Shown in pieces: positions 45,322 through 56,492 of a stretch of 64,000 nucleotides of DNA; the stretch's first letter is position 1; each line of letters opens with the position of its first letter. The translations under genes and the position numbers were made by a program. The stretch lies in assembly GCF_002368195.1 (NCBI RefSeq), contig NZ_AP018178.1, forward strand, positions 7,824,645 through 7,888,644. Direction: 5' to 3'. Below the pieces are notes generated by a model that worked only from the letters and a program-made list of their open reading frames with translations, did not search any database and was not told the origin of the DNA. The stretch is from Calothrix sp. NIES-2100 (lineage in GTDB: Bacteria; Cyanobacteriota; Cyanobacteriia; Cyanobacteriales; Nostocaceae).

Positions 45322-46926
45322 GTGAGTTATCGAGTAACTACTACCCAAGGAAAATCTATCAAAATAACCAATCCTGGAACTAAAAATGCGACTAAAACAA
45401 AAAAAGAAGCATTACAGGATGTAACTGGTACGACTGTATTGCCGATAAGGGAAGAAGAAACTTCTGCTTTAGCTGCTAAATTAGTACCGTTATCCATGAT
45501 TGTTATGCCAGCTACTCAACCCCGACACTATTTTGATACCAAAGGAATGCAATCTCTGATCGAATCAGTCCGCACCGAAGGTATCCTCCAGCCTTTGTTA
45601 GTCAGAAAAGTGGCTGATAAGTATGAATTAGTGGCAGGAGAAAGAAAATATCGTGCAGCTAAAAAATGTTCCTTAAAGGAAGTGCCTGTAACCATCCGAG
45701 AGATGTCTGATATTCAGGCAATACAGTATGCGCTGATAGAGAATTTGCAGAGGGAAAATTTAAATCCGGTGGAAGAGACAGAAGGCATCTTGGATTTATT
45801 GGCGCTAAGGTTGTCAAGCAATAGGGAAGGGGTTGTCTCACTACTCAACAAATTATCTAAAGCAAAACGGGGTGTGGTGGCGGACAACGATGTCCGCTCT
45901 GAAACCAAACAGATACTTGCAGAAGTATTTGCCAGTGTTGGCAAGATGTCTTCGGAGTCTTTTCGCACCCACAGGCTGCCATTACTCAATCTCCCCAATG
46001 ATATATTGGATGCTTTGCGCTCTGGGGAAATCGAATATACAAAAGCTAGGGAGATAGGTAAGGTAGAATCAGAATCTGAGAGGATAGAGCTTCTGTCAGC
46101 AGCTATAGAGTATGATTTATCAATTAATCAAATTCGAGAGAAAGTAAAAGCTTTACAGCCACCTTCGGTGGGAATGGAACTGCAAAAGCTATTAGAAAGT
46201 ACCTACAAACGAGTCAAAAAATTTAAAGTGTGGTCTAATATAGACAAACAAGAAAAGTTAAAACATTTGTTGGCAGAACTAGAAGCTTTGATTACGGCAA
46301 AGGAGATTAATCTGGGCGATCGCGATCCTTTAACATGGGTAGGTCACGGGGATTTACTGGTCGGAATTTCCGCTCAGGAGTCTGGAACTGTCGATCAATT
46401 TCCCAGCCTTTCTTCAAAAACGCTTGATTTATTTCGTAGGGAAGCGATCGATCTTTGGAAGCAAGCGGGACTGGATGGGCAAAGATTGGCGCAACTTGAG
46501 AATGTGACCTTGCAAGTTGCGGATCTCCCAGATGCTCAACTAGGGCTGACTTCAGGACAGATCATTACTATTGATGTTGATGCCGCAGGAAGAAGATGGT
46601 TTATTGATCCCACACCTAAGGACAATATTGAATTTAATGCAACTTTCTCTCAAGATGCTTTCTGGGCGAAAGCAGACAACGCTGCTGCCGGAAAAGTGGA
46701 CTTGTTAACCGTCATCACCCACGAAATGGGTCATGTCTTGGGCATTCCTCACCTGGATAATCACTCAAATTCAGTGATGAGTACATCTTTGCCAGTAGGG
46801 GGGCGACGACTGCCAACATCTGGCGATTTAACTTACAGCCCATTCAACTATTCCTTATTCGAGGCGGAAGAGAAAGCAAAGGCACTAATTCAAGCATTAA
46901 TGAAAACAGTCCATTTAAAACGATAA
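45322..46926 (+). CDS. ParB N-terminus fused to a metzincin-like domain
   Basis: 534 residues. Residues about 50-335 are ParB/Spo0J-like: QPRHYFDTKGMQSLIESVRT, GERKYRAAKK, IENLQRENLNPVEETEGILD and a helix-turn-helix region. At about residue 335, beside the HIP1-like GCGATCGCGATC, the sequence changes to an adhesin-type region (DPLTWVGHGDLLVGI) with zinc motif HEMGHVLGIPH (about 467-477) and NSVMSTS as Met-turn. The final ~35 residues are out-of-frame reading of cadherin sequence. An intact ParB would end near the junction, so this is an in-frame recombination product. Whether it is expressed is unknown. Confidence 0.8.
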   Translation: MSYRVTTTQGKSIKITNPGTKNATKTKKEALQDVTGTTVLPIREEETSALAAKLVPLSMIVMPATQPRHYFDTKGMQSLIESVRTEGILQPLLVRKVADKYELVAGERKYRAAKKCSLKEVPVTIREMSDIQAIQYALIENLQRENLNPVEETEGILDLLALRLSSNREGVVSLLNKLSKAKRGVVADNDVRSETKQILAEVFASVGKMSSESFRTHRLPLLNLPNDILDALRSGEIEYTKAREIGKVESESERIELLSAAIEYDLSINQIREKVKALQPPSVGMELQKLLESTYKRVKKFKVWSNIDKQEKLKHLLAELEALITAKEINLGDRDPLTWVGHGDLLVGISAQESGTVDQFPSLSSKTLDLFRREAIDLWKQAGLDGQRLAQLENVTLQVADLPDAQLGLTSGQIITIDVDAAGRRWFIDPTPKDNIEFNATFSQDAFWAKADNAAAGKVDLLTVITHEMGHVLGIPHLDNHSNSVMSTSLPVGGRRLPTSGDLTYSPFNYSLFEAEEKAKALIQALMKTVHLKR

Positions 46927-46982
46927 TTGGTACTTTAAGCACAACCGATCAGGATCAAGGAGATACTTTCACTTACAGTTTA

Positions 46983-48746
46983 GTGACAGGTATTGGTGAT
47001 ACTGATAATACTGCCTTTGTGATTGTTAACGATCAATTACAACTGGCAACTTCATTAGACTTTGAAACCAAATCAAGCTACAGCATTCGAGTTCAAGCAG
47101 TCGATGCAGGTGGATTAAGCATTGAGAAAATCCTGACGATTCATGTCAGTAACGTCAATGAGGCTCCGACTGGGATTCAACTCAGTAACGCAACTATTAA
47201 TGAACATAGTCCCAATGGAACGCTCATTGGTACCTTCACAACCATTGATCCAGATCAAGGAGATACCTATATCTATCAACTTTTAGATGATGCGGGTGGT
47301 CGTTTTAGTATTCAAGCAAACCGCTTAATTGTTACTAATAGTGCATTATTAGATTTCGAGCAGAACCGAGTTTATTCAATCATCGTTCGTACCCAAGATG
47401 CGGGGGGTTCTGGTTTTACTTACGATCAAGCATTTAGCATTACGGTTAATAATGTTATTGAATCTGATTTAACAGTACAGATCAAGGCAATTCCTACCAC
47501 TGCAAATTTTGGTGAGCCTTTTGATGTTACCTGGATTGTTCGCAATACTGGTACCGATCCCACTACGAATTTGTGGAGCGATCGCCTTTACCTTTCTACA
47601 GACTCTACCTTGAGTCAAGATGATACAATCCTCCTAACTCAAAGCGCCAGTCAAACGCCCCTAGCTCCCAATGGGGAATATAGCCAGACTGCTACGGTTA
47701 CCTTACCTCTCAACGATAGCTCGATTGCAGGGCGATACTACATCCTGGCTCAGACTGATACGTTTAACAGCCAGCCAGAAACGAATGAGACTAATAATCT
47801 TGATGAGCAAGCCATTTATTTTGATTTAGCTCCCTATGCTGATTTACAAGTCTCTCAGGTCACAGCACCTCAATTGACCGTGGGCAACCCGGCTGAAGTT
47901 ACAATCGGCTGGCAGGTGGCGAATGTCGGTAAGGGTGCAGGAACAGTCACTTCCTGGGTTGATCGGGTGTTTGTCTCTGGTAATGCGATCGCAGGTGACG
48001 GTGATGACATACTAATTGGGGACTTTATCCATACTGGGCTACTAGATGTTGGTCAATTCTACAACCAAAACCAAACCGTACTTTTACCACCTAGATTCCA
48101 GGGGAATTATCATCTGTTTGTACAGACCGATGCAACGGGATTAGTGTTTGAAAATGGTTTAAAAGCTAATAACCAGGCCTTCGCTCCTAACTTCTTTGAT
48201 GTTGTTCCTGTTCCCTATGCCGATCTAGCAGCCAAAGTTTGGACTTTAGGAGCTATTTCCCACAATGGAAAACTAGCCCGCAATCAAAGCTACGAGGGAG
48301 AACAAATCTTTAATCTCAACTCAGCTGCTACAGGACAATATGTAATTGTGGAAACTGGAGGAGCCTGGGAAGGAATTTATCAGGAAAATAGTTCTCAAGC
48401 GATCGCCACGAATGTTACTGCCAGTCCCGCTGATTTGCGGGTAACCAACATTACTGTTCCCAATAGTACCAACTTCTCAGGGGAAACAACGACAATTCAA
48501 TGGACAGTGGAAAATCAGGGATCGCCAATTTGGTCAGGAACCCGCTATTGGACTGATTTAGTTTATCTTTTGCCAGACCCCCGCTTAACGGTGCAAAACT
48601 ATAACCCGGGAGATCAAACACTGGGAGGAGTTAAAGCCTTAGGTTCATTTAGCCATCCAGCCGCCAATAGTTACACGCAAACCCAACAAATTACCCTGCC
48701 AGCAGGAATTGATGGCAAACAGTATATCTATATAAATAATCGCTGA
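46983..48746 (+). pseudogene. Cadherin/CARDB adhesin, middle piece
   Basis: Homology in this frame begins near 46885 (INENSPFKTIIGTLSTTDQD). Cadherin repeats (NEAPTGIQLSNATINEHSP, GTLIGTFTTIDPDQGDTY) are followed by CARDB domains (DVTWIVRNTGTDPT, ETNETNNLDEQ). It continues the protein begun by the metzincin domain at about 46400, broken by one frameshift near 46880 and another near 48735 (YIYINNR-stop). Large secreted adhesins of this composition run past 1500 residues. Confidence 0.8.
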
Positions 48747-48840
48747 TATTGAAGGTGGAATTCTCGATCGGGGCGATAACAAACAAGCAATAGCAAGATA
48801 TACCAGTGGAGGATTTGAGAATTTCGCTAACAACCTGTCA

Positions 48841-51300
48841 GTGACATCTATTCCAGTTACCTACCGTGAACCAGATCTCAAGATTACAGAGTTAACTGTT
48901 CCTACGCCAACCCCCTTCTCCGGTCAAACGATTCCCATTAGCTGGACAGTGACTAACCAAGGAAGCCGGGATACAAGAGAAAAAAACTGGGTTGACCAAA
49001 TCTATCTTTCCCGTGACCCATCCTTAGATAAGAACGATCAAGCGTTAGGTTTTTCAATTCATACTGGTTCACTGACCCAAGGTGGCAATTATTCAGCAAC
49101 ATTGAACGTTGATTTACCCATTGGTGTCGCCGGAGATTTTTACATCCTAGCCGTTACTGATGCTGGAAATGGGGTGGGTGAATTTAAAGATGAGGGAAAT
49201 AATATTACTGCTACGCCTTTATCTATTTCCCTAGCAACGCCTCCCGATCTGAAAGTTTTTCCCTTCACAGTTGTCGAACATGCTACCGTGGGACAAAGCT
49301 TTAACCTGAACTATACCGTTAAAAACGACAGTAACGGGAATACACCAGCTAAACAGGGAACCTGGAGAGATTTAATCTATTTATCCCGCGATCGCTTCTT
49401 GGATCTGCAAAGCGATGTCTATCTGGATTATGTTGTTCACCAAGGGGGGTTAGCTGCTAGCGCTGATTACACCATCAATAAAACGCTCAAACTACCCAAT
49501 TATTTAACCGGATCGTTTTATCTTTTCGTCGTCACTGACCCAGCCAATGATTATTCTGGTGTCAAAGGACAAGTCTTTGAGGGTAGCAACGAGAACAATA
49601 ATGCAACGGCCAGCACTCAACCCTTAATTATCGAATTGCCGCCGCCTTCCGATTTACAAGTTGATCAAATCACCCTGCCAAGTTCTGCTCAGGTCGGAGA
49701 TTCCCTGCAACTGGAATGGACTGTCTCCAATCACAGCAATCAAGATGCAATCGGCAGTTGGACTGATGCTGCTTATCTATCGAGTGATGCCATCTGGGAC
49801 ATCAACGATCGGCTGCTGGGTCGAGTTCCGCATCAAGGCACCTTAAAACCGGGAGACAATTACATTGCCAAAATACAAGCTACTTTACCCCCGGCCACGC
49901 CTGGCTCGTATCGCATCATTATTCGCCCAGACATTTATAACCAGGTTTATGAGAGTGGGTTTGAATCCAATAACCGGACAACTTCTGCGGATTACCTGAA
50001 TATCACCGTGCCCCAATTGCAATTGGGTGTTCCTCAGAATGTAACGCTCGCTGGTAAGCAAGAGCGCCTGTTCCAGGTGAATGTAGACTTAGGGCAAACA
50101 CTCAGAGTCAATCTTAGCTCCAGCGCCAGTGATGCCAGTAATGAATTGTTCCTGCGTTACGGTGCTGCGCCTACAGATACTATCTATGATGCAGCGGATG
50201 AAGGTGTTTTAGCTCCTAACCAATCTGCCTTAATTCCCACAACTAAACCAGGTTCCTACTATATTCTGGTGCGGGGACAAACCAACAATCCGGTCACGTT
50301 AACAGCGCAAGTACTTCCCTTTGGCATTTCTGCTATTGAAACAGACAAAAGTGGAGATAGTCGCTTTGTCACCACGACGATTACAGGGGCGCAATTCCAG
50401 CCCGAGGCGATCGTTAAACTGGTTCGTCCCGGTTTTGCCGAATATGAACCTGTGCGTTACCAAGTCATGGATAGCACCAAAATTATTGCCATCTTTGATC
50501 TAACAGCAGCACCCCACGGACTTTATGATGTCAAAGTCATCAATCCTGATGGGCAGGTAGCGATCGTGCCCTATCGCTATTTGGTGGAACAAACCATTGA
50601 ACCGGATGTGGATGTTGGTTTAGGTGGGCCAAGAGTGATTACGCCCGGAGAAAAAGGTACTTATGGGGTATCTGTTCGCAGCCAGACTAATATTGATATT
50701 CCCTATGTGCAGTTCCAGTTTGGCATTCCTGAACTCGGCAAAAATGGAGTTATCTATGGCTTTAAATATGCTACTTTTAGCTCTAACCTAGGTGGTAAAC
50801 CAGATAACGCTACGGTTCAAGGGCTTCCTTGGGCTAGCTTAGTTTCAAATGTGAATACAACGGGTGAAATTCTTGTGCCGGGATATGTCTTTGATTTACC
50901 AACACGCGACTGGATCGGACAAACCTTTACGGTGCAGACCTATCCTGGTTTAAAAGAACTGGTAGATCACAACTTTGAACGTATTCGCCGCATAGTTGAT
51001 GATAGCCTTCCCGAATTTCGTGGCAAAATTAAACAACCCGAAGACTTAGATTTAATCTCCCCAGGATTATTTGAGATTTATCAATCACTAGGAACTCCTC
51101 TGAGCGACGTAGACCCTGAAGATGTTGCCTTTAAATTCCATGTTCTTGCTAGTGCTACTGTTTTAACCCGCGAGGAATTTATTGCCCAACAAACCCAGGA
51201 AGCTCTCAAATTACGCGACGCGATTCTTGCTGATGTTACGCTTCAAGAACCCACCAATCGTTTCCGTAGTTTGTTGACAGGGAGCAACGCGATTTGGTGA
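48841..51300 (+). pseudogene. CARDB-repeat adhesin, C-terminal piece
   Basis: Homologous reading starts at about 48750 (IADIEGGILDRGDNKQAIAR) and runs to TGA 51300. Several CARDB domains (PISWTVTNQGSRDT, LEWTVSNHSNQDA) precede a pre-peptidase-like region (TTKPGSYYILVRGQTN) and an unrecognised C-terminus. No start codon with a ribosome binding site is present, so it is probably not translated alone. The C-terminus may itself be cut short before the IS630 relic. Confidence 0.75.
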
Positions 51301-51402
51301 GGTCGGATAAAAAACGTGCGTTCACGCAGTGTGCCGTAGGTATCGCTAAAAACTCATTTCGGTATAAATAGGATATTTATTACAGTTAATTACGTATTAA
51401 TA

Positions 51403-51733
51403 CTAATTAAAATTGGCTGATAATTTTAGAATATGAAGATGAGTTGTTTTTTTGGGACAAAAAAAAGGTAGGATTCCCGAATTTTTTCCGCGTCCTGGTT
51501 TTTCCCACAAACCTCCTAAACCCTGATATTGCCAGCGTTTAATCGTCTCCCTTACTGTCTGTTGTGCCCAATCTAGATACTCTGCGATAGTACGGTACGT
51601 TCCATCCGTGGGCATTTAGGCGCAAGGCGATCGCTCTTTGTTTAGTTCTACGTGGGACTTGATCTGCACAACTGAGTTCTTTTAGTGTACGGTCTTCTTC
51701 GGCAGTTAGTATTATTCTTAACGCACTTGGCAT
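51403..51733 (-). pseudogene. IS630-family transposase N-terminal relic with frameshift
   Basis: Starts MPSALRIILTAEEDRTLKEL, continues RRTKQRAIALRLNAHGW, shifts frame near 51610, then YRTIAEYLDWAQQTVRETIK and GLGGLWEKPGRGKN. This is the helix-turn-helix half of IS630; the DDE half is absent. A complementary C-terminal fragment lies at 5739-6017. Confidence 0.75.
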
Positions 51734-51839
51734 CAGTTATTACTTAATTTCTGAACTCTTTCTATCTTACGTTTTTTTTGGTTGACCTACTTAGTACGCG
51801 AATTAACTTAACTTTTCGTCCGCATGTGGGAGGCAACAA

Positions 51840-52841
51840 ATGAGTACTGTTGTCTCTACCGAAAAAGCATCGGTGCTGGTGATATTGCGGCGAGAGTATC
51901 TGGACATTACTGGCAACTTCTGTGCTGCCAAGCTGATTGAGTATTTCCGACACTGGACTAAATGGAAGCTCAAAAATCACCGCACTCCTTGGGTTTACCA
52001 GCCACTCAAACGAATTTATGCTGACCTAATGGGTGAGCATAGTCTTCATGTCATTAGGAGTGCGATCGCTCGGCTTGAGGAGATGGGCATTCTCTCCAAG
52101 CAGAAAAATCCTGGAAATGGGCAAGATAAGACTTGGCAGTATAAATTAAACTTTGATGTACTGAATAAGCTACTTGAACTTGGTAAGTGCAAAACTGAAC
52201 ATTCCAGATTCAATGCAGAACAATATCACAGATCCCATCCTGAAACTTCTAAGCCACAACAAAACACTGCTATTAGGGAAGTAAAGGATGAAGGAGTAAA
52301 ACAAAGCGAATATGAGCCAGCTCAGCAAACCCCAAAATCAAAGCAACCCCAGATCACTCACTTCGTTGATGAATTAGAACTGGATGACTCGACGGGCGGG
52401 ATAGACTCTCATGAGGACGAATTTTCCGAGGCGGAGGTCGAAGCAGGTTCAACTTCGGATAAGCCAAATAAGCAGCAAATTGCTGAGGTTTGTACAGAGT
52501 TGCGACGGTTACGAATAAACCCAGAGCCATGTTTGGGGGTGGTAAAGAAATATTGGGTGAATGTACAGGGGGCGATCGCTCGTGTAAAAGAAGCAATTCA
52601 CGAGGGATGGTGTGACAATCCGACTGGCTTATTTATCAACAGCTGCAAGAGTGGGGCTAAGGGCAAGAATGTGGTGACATCGAATGTGAGTGCTTGGTTT
52701 GATTGGGCGAGGCAGCAGAGGATTGCGTTCCCCGAAGGGGTTGCCGCAGGCATCGCAATGTCTGGCGGATTCGTGTATGCGCCTTCGGGGGATGCAGTGG
52801 AAGTGCAGGAGATGATGCGGCGGTTTCCTTTAAAGGAGTAA
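51840..52841 (+). CDS. Hypothetical protein with winged-helix-like N-terminus
   Basis: 333 residues. The N-terminal ~110 (LIEYFRHWTKWKLKNHRTPW, VIRSAIARLEEMGILSKQ) look like a winged-helix fold found in replication-initiation proteins. A low-complexity acidic linker (about 160-220) and a C-terminal helical domain (LRRLRINPEPCLGVVKKYW, WFDWARQQRIAFP) follow. A deleted copy lies at 5465-5788, also next to an IS630 relic. It may come from a plasmid or phage; function unknown. Confidence 0.7.
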   Translation: MSTVVSTEKASVLVILRREYLDITGNFCAAKLIEYFRHWTKWKLKNHRTPWVYQPLKRIYADLMGEHSLHVIRSAIARLEEMGILSKQKNPGNGQDKTWQYKLNFDVLNKLLELGKCKTEHSRFNAEQYHRSHPETSKPQQNTAIREVKDEGVKQSEYEPAQQTPKSKQPQITHFVDELELDDSTGGIDSHEDEFSEAEVEAGSTSDKPNKQQIAEVCTELRRLRINPEPCLGVVKKYWVNVQGAIARVKEAIHEGWCDNPTGLFINSCKSGAKGKNVVTSNVSAWFDWARQQRIAFPEGVAAGIAMSGGFVYAPSGDAVEVQEMMRRFPLKE

Positions 52842-52876
52842 GTAGGGCGGTGCAATTAAACATAACTGGCGAGGAC

Positions 52877-52897
52877 TGTCATTTGTCATTTGTCATT
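52877..52897. repeat. Tandem heptamer TGTCATT x3
   Basis: Three exact copies of TGTCATT in the spacer after the winged-helix gene. Short tandem repeats of seven bases are frequent in heterocystous cyanobacteria. Confidence 0.7.
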
Positions 52898-53074
52898 GGT
52901 AAGGGTTTCAAGCCAATTTACGTTTCTTAACATAGTTTGGTTTTTTTCCACCGACTTACTTAACAAGAGCGAATTACTCAGATGTTAGATGAATTAGAAA
53001 AACTCATAGAGGAAGAATAGGCACTCATTAGAAGTTATGCTAGTTGCGATTAGCTTTATGATCAAACCCCGGCC

Positions 53075-54709
53075 TTAATCAACCCACAGAGAAACAAACT
53101 GGAAATTTTTGCCACTAAACAACCCGCGATCGCTCAATTTTAAATCGGGAATCACCAACAGCGCCATAAACGAAAGCGTCATAAATGGTGCTAATAGTTG
53201 AGAACCCAGACGTTTTGCCCAAGCATCCATTTGAGCATACTGTTTTGCAACTATGTAGCCGTCTGCATCACTCATCAGTCCAGCTACGGGTAAAGTCAGC
53301 ACTTGGATAGTGTTGCTTTCTACTACAGCAATACCTCCTTTAGCGTCAATCACCGCATTCACCGCCGCGCAGAGTTCCTCATCAGTTGTACCCACAGCAA
53401 CGATATTGTGGGAATCATGAGCAACACTAGAGGCGATCGCACCTCGTTTTAATCCAAAATTTTGAATTAGCGCTACAGCTGGTGGAGTATTTTTGTAACG
53501 GTTGACAACGGTAATTTTCAGAACATCATTTTCTATATCTGTGATGACTTCGCCATTTTGAATCTGAGCAGGTAAAAGTTTTTCTTCTGTAATTAATTGT
53601 CCGTCAAATGCTGTCATAACTCGGACTGTTGTACCTTGTGCGGGGATGCGAAATTCGGTTATTTGTTTTTCAGTAGCACTAAAGTTATTTATCGGCGCAA
53701 CTGGCAAGGATGATATTAATGCTTTACCTTCTTTAGCAACTAAAATTCCCTGGCAATAGGTAGATAACACCTTAAATTCTCGCAAATTGTTGACCACAAT
53801 GAAATCGGCAGGATCGCCAACTTGCAGCAATCCCACATTCATTTTGTAGTGCCAGACAGGATTAACACAGGCTATTTGCAGCACATCCATTACATCATGA
53901 CCTAATGCCACAGCACGCCGCACCAGTTCGTTGATATGTCCTTTGACTAAATCATCAGGATGCTTGTCATCACTACAAAACATACATTGATCTGAATGGG
54001 AATCTATCAAGCTGTGTAGTGTATCAAAATTTTTAGCTGCCGAACCCTCACGAATAATAACTTTCATCCCGAATGCAATTTTATCCAAGGCTTCCGTCAG
54101 GGTGCAGCATTCGTGGTCGGTAGTAATTTTAGCATTAGCATAGTTACGTGCTGCCTCACCGCACAATCCTGGTGCGTGTCCATCAACTGGATGTCTTAGT
54201 TCTTGGGCAATACGGATTTTTTCCATCACCTCAGTTGTGCGATTTAAAACGCCGGGAACGTTCATCACTTCGCTGAGGTAAGAAATACCATCCTGCTCAA
54301 AAAGTTCACGAATTTCTTTGGCTGATAATTCTGCACCTGCTGTTTCAAAGCCAGTTGCAGGAACGCAGGAAGGCGCACCAAAAACAATCGTAAATGGTGT
54401 TTGGGCAGCATTGGCCAGCATAAATCGAATACCTGCTAATCCTAAAACATTAGCAATTTCATGGGGATCGGAAACTGCTGCTACCGTACCATGTACCGTT
54501 GCCAAACGAGCAAATTCTGTTGGTACGAGCATAGAACTTTCGATATGAACGTGGGCATCGATAAAACCAGGAAGGATATATTGGTCGTAGTGTTGCCCAT
54601 TTTCATGTGCGATCGCTTGAATCTTGCCGTCTACAATAACAACTGTTCCCGGAAATATAATTTTGTGGAGAAGATCTACAATGTTTCCAGAAACGCTAGA
54701 CTTTGCCAT
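53075..54709 (-). CDS. ade: Adenine deaminase
   Basis: Hydrolyses adenine to hypoxanthine and ammonia in purine salvage. 544 residues, typical for Ade. Amidohydrolase motifs: metal-binding HVHIES after ILPGFIDA, DHECCT, and FCSDDKHPDDL with the catalytic Asp, then VGDPADFIVV. The C-terminal Ade domain carries SVAHDSHNIVAVGTTDEEL and LMSDADGYIVAK. Starts at ATG 54709. Purine-related genes at 62043-63573 would act downstream (hypoxanthine to urate), though not in the same operon. Confidence 0.95.
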   Translation of the reverse strand: MAKSSVSGNIVDLLHKIIFPGTVVIVDGKIQAIAHENGQHYDQYILPGFIDAHVHIESSMLVPTEFARLATVHGTVAAVSDPHEIANVLGLAGIRFMLANAAQTPFTIVFGAPSCVPATGFETAGAELSAKEIRELFEQDGISYLSEVMNVPGVLNRTTEVMEKIRIAQELRHPVDGHAPGLCGEAARNYANAKITTDHECCTLTEALDKIAFGMKVIIREGSAAKNFDTLHSLIDSHSDQCMFCSDDKHPDDLVKGHINELVRRAVALGHDVMDVLQIACVNPVWHYKMNVGLLQVGDPADFIVVNNLREFKVLSTYCQGILVAKEGKALISSLPVAPINNFSATEKQITEFRIPAQGTTVRVMTAFDGQLITEEKLLPAQIQNGEVITDIENDVLKITVVNRYKNTPPAVALIQNFGLKRGAIASSVAHDSHNIVAVGTTDEELCAAVNAVIDAKGGIAVVESNTIQVLTLPVAGLMSDADGYIVAKQYAQMDAWAKRLGSQLLAPFMTLSFMALLVIPDLKLSDRGLFSGKNFQFVSLWVD

Positions 54710-55300
54710 AACCCACCCTCCGGGAAAATCACGGCAGCTTACTTTATGTTACGCATTTAAATTGTATATTTCGCACTAAGGTTGCCAAGAGTTAAGAGTC
54801 GAAAATCCAAGCCAACCTTTGACCCTGGAACGCCAGTTTTTTCAGGTCTGGCGACCGAACGCACTGGCTCCTTTTGACCTTGGACATCCCCAATGCAAGA
54901 ATATTTGATTTAGGTGCGTATCAGCTTAAGTATAAAGTTATTGACTGAAAATATATTTACATATTAAGAATCTGTAATTTTGATATTATTTTTGATTCCT
55001 CACAAATTCTTCATTTTTGATCTGTAGTCTAAAAATCGGAGTAATCGCCTGAGCTGCTCGGTTATCGATATGAAAGCTGGTCTAACCATGTCCTCAAATA
55101 GCAGGACTGAAGGAGGCATACTCGATGAATTCCCTATATCGCAAAAGAGAGCATCTAGATGGGCATCTGAACAATGCAGATATTGAATGCATTGTGCCAT
55201 TCATTTTTTGATCGATTCAGGCAGGCGAAATGCTTGTAATGGTTCCATTCAGGGATGGAGCATTGGGTTCATCGTCTAGAAGAAATTGGAGATAACAGTT
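54710..55300. other. 591-bp spacer with no gene seen
   Basis: Holds a short hairpin CGCCAG...CTGGCG near 54830 and an ORF of 28 codons at about 55124 with an upstream GGAGG that is too short to call. The 66-codon minus-strand ORF at 55000-55200 has no supporting signal. Confidence 0.35.
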
Positions 55301-56275
55301 ATGAGTTTACGACAAGATTTTTATTCTGCTGGTTTTTTACCCAATTCAGAGGACAGCCGTCTTATTCCCCACAGTCCATTGCAAGAGGTTGATCGTTACC
55401 TCAATCGTTCAAACTATACCTGGGCCTCCTCCGAAATTCCTCAAACTTCTTCAGTTTCTGGACTTTCAGGTCATCAACCCTCGTCATTCAGAATCATTCC
55501 GGATGAGCCAGGAACTGGACGATCCCAAGCGAAGCTGACTACAGACTTCTGGAAATGGTCTTATTCCATTCCGGCGGATCAAAGCCCCTTTAATGATACA
55601 ACTGGAGAATTTGCTGATGTCAATCAATCCGGTTCTGTCTTCTTCTTGACAGGGGCGCTCTTTGTACCAGGAGGAGCTGATCCAGCAGAACCGGGTACAA
55701 CCCGTGACATTGAAGTGCCTCGCGGTAAAGAAATTTTCTTGCCGATACTCAATGTGGAATGGGATAATGCTCAATTACAGGCTTTTTTTGGCAATTTTTT
55801 CAGAGATTTGCCTGATAATGGCATCTTGACCCCCAAAGAACTCCGTAACTTGAACGAAAATAACATGCAAACGGCAACGGACATGTTTTTCAAGATTGAC
55901 GGAGATACCCTGTTTGCCGATGCAGACTGGGGCGATGATGGGTTAATGGGTTATCGGCAAGTCACTCCGACTCCGAAGGGATTTAACTATACCATCCCGG
56001 AAAACAACGTGTTAGGTCTTCCCTTGGAAGCAACTGACAATGGTCGTGGGCTGATTCAAGGCGGGATGTCAGATGGGATTTGGATAAATCTGGTGTTAGA
56101 TCCGGGGTACCATGAACTTAGTTTTGGTGGAACCTTTAACTTCGGCAGCATTAATATAGACTTGGATGGAGATGGGCTTTTCAACGAACCAGGTAAAGAA
56201 GTCGCCTATCAGGATGCATTCAAATTATTAGGTAAGTTTGAAACTGGTGTCAATTACAACATCACTCAGCTTTGA
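55301..56275 (+). CDS. Hypothetical protein, probably exported or calcium-binding
   Basis: 324 residues from ATG 55301, chosen because GGAG lies 9 nt upstream. No classical signal peptide. Asp/Gly-rich segments such as IDLDGDGLFNEPGK, near the end, resemble calcium-binding loops, and GGADPAEPGTT suggests a beta-rich fold. The family is not recognised. It stands alone between the adenine deaminase and a MITE. Confidence 0.6.
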   Translation: MSLRQDFYSAGFLPNSEDSRLIPHSPLQEVDRYLNRSNYTWASSEIPQTSSVSGLSGHQPSSFRIIPDEPGTGRSQAKLTTDFWKWSYSIPADQSPFNDTTGEFADVNQSGSVFFLTGALFVPGGADPAEPGTTRDIEVPRGKEIFLPILNVEWDNAQLQAFFGNFFRDLPDNGILTPKELRNLNENNMQTATDMFFKIDGDTLFADADWGDDGLMGYRQVTPTPKGFNYTIPENNVLGLPLEATDNGRGLIQGGMSDGIWINLVLDPGYHELSFGGTFNFGSINIDLDGDGLFNEPGKEVAYQDAFKLLGKFETGVNYNITQL

Positions 56276-56393
56276 AAATGCTGAGATGATGATCCCGCTT
56301 TGCAGACTCTGATTAAGAGGCTTTTGGCGAAGTTTGGAGATCGCAAAGATGATGAGACGATACAGTATCTCTATGGACTGTAATTACTTTTTT

Positions 56394-56492
56394 GGGCGTT
56401 GCATTATTGCGGGATGATTTTGAAATTTTTATCAACAACTATTCACAGCGTCACCGTGTCAGCCTTAATCATCCCATTATTTAGCAACGCCC
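56394..56492. mobile_element. MITE with GGGCGTTGC ends, copy 2
   Basis: About 99 bp starting GGGCGTTGCATTATTGCGGG and ending with the inverse (TTAGCAACGCCC). It matches copy 1 at 29593-29706 in both ends. TTTTTT occurs on both sides. Its right end supplies the last codons and stop of the gene at 56477-57055. Confidence 0.8.

Noticed and set aside
55000..55200. 66-codon minus-strand ORF
   Set aside because: No ribosome binding site, no recognisable motif, in a spacer.
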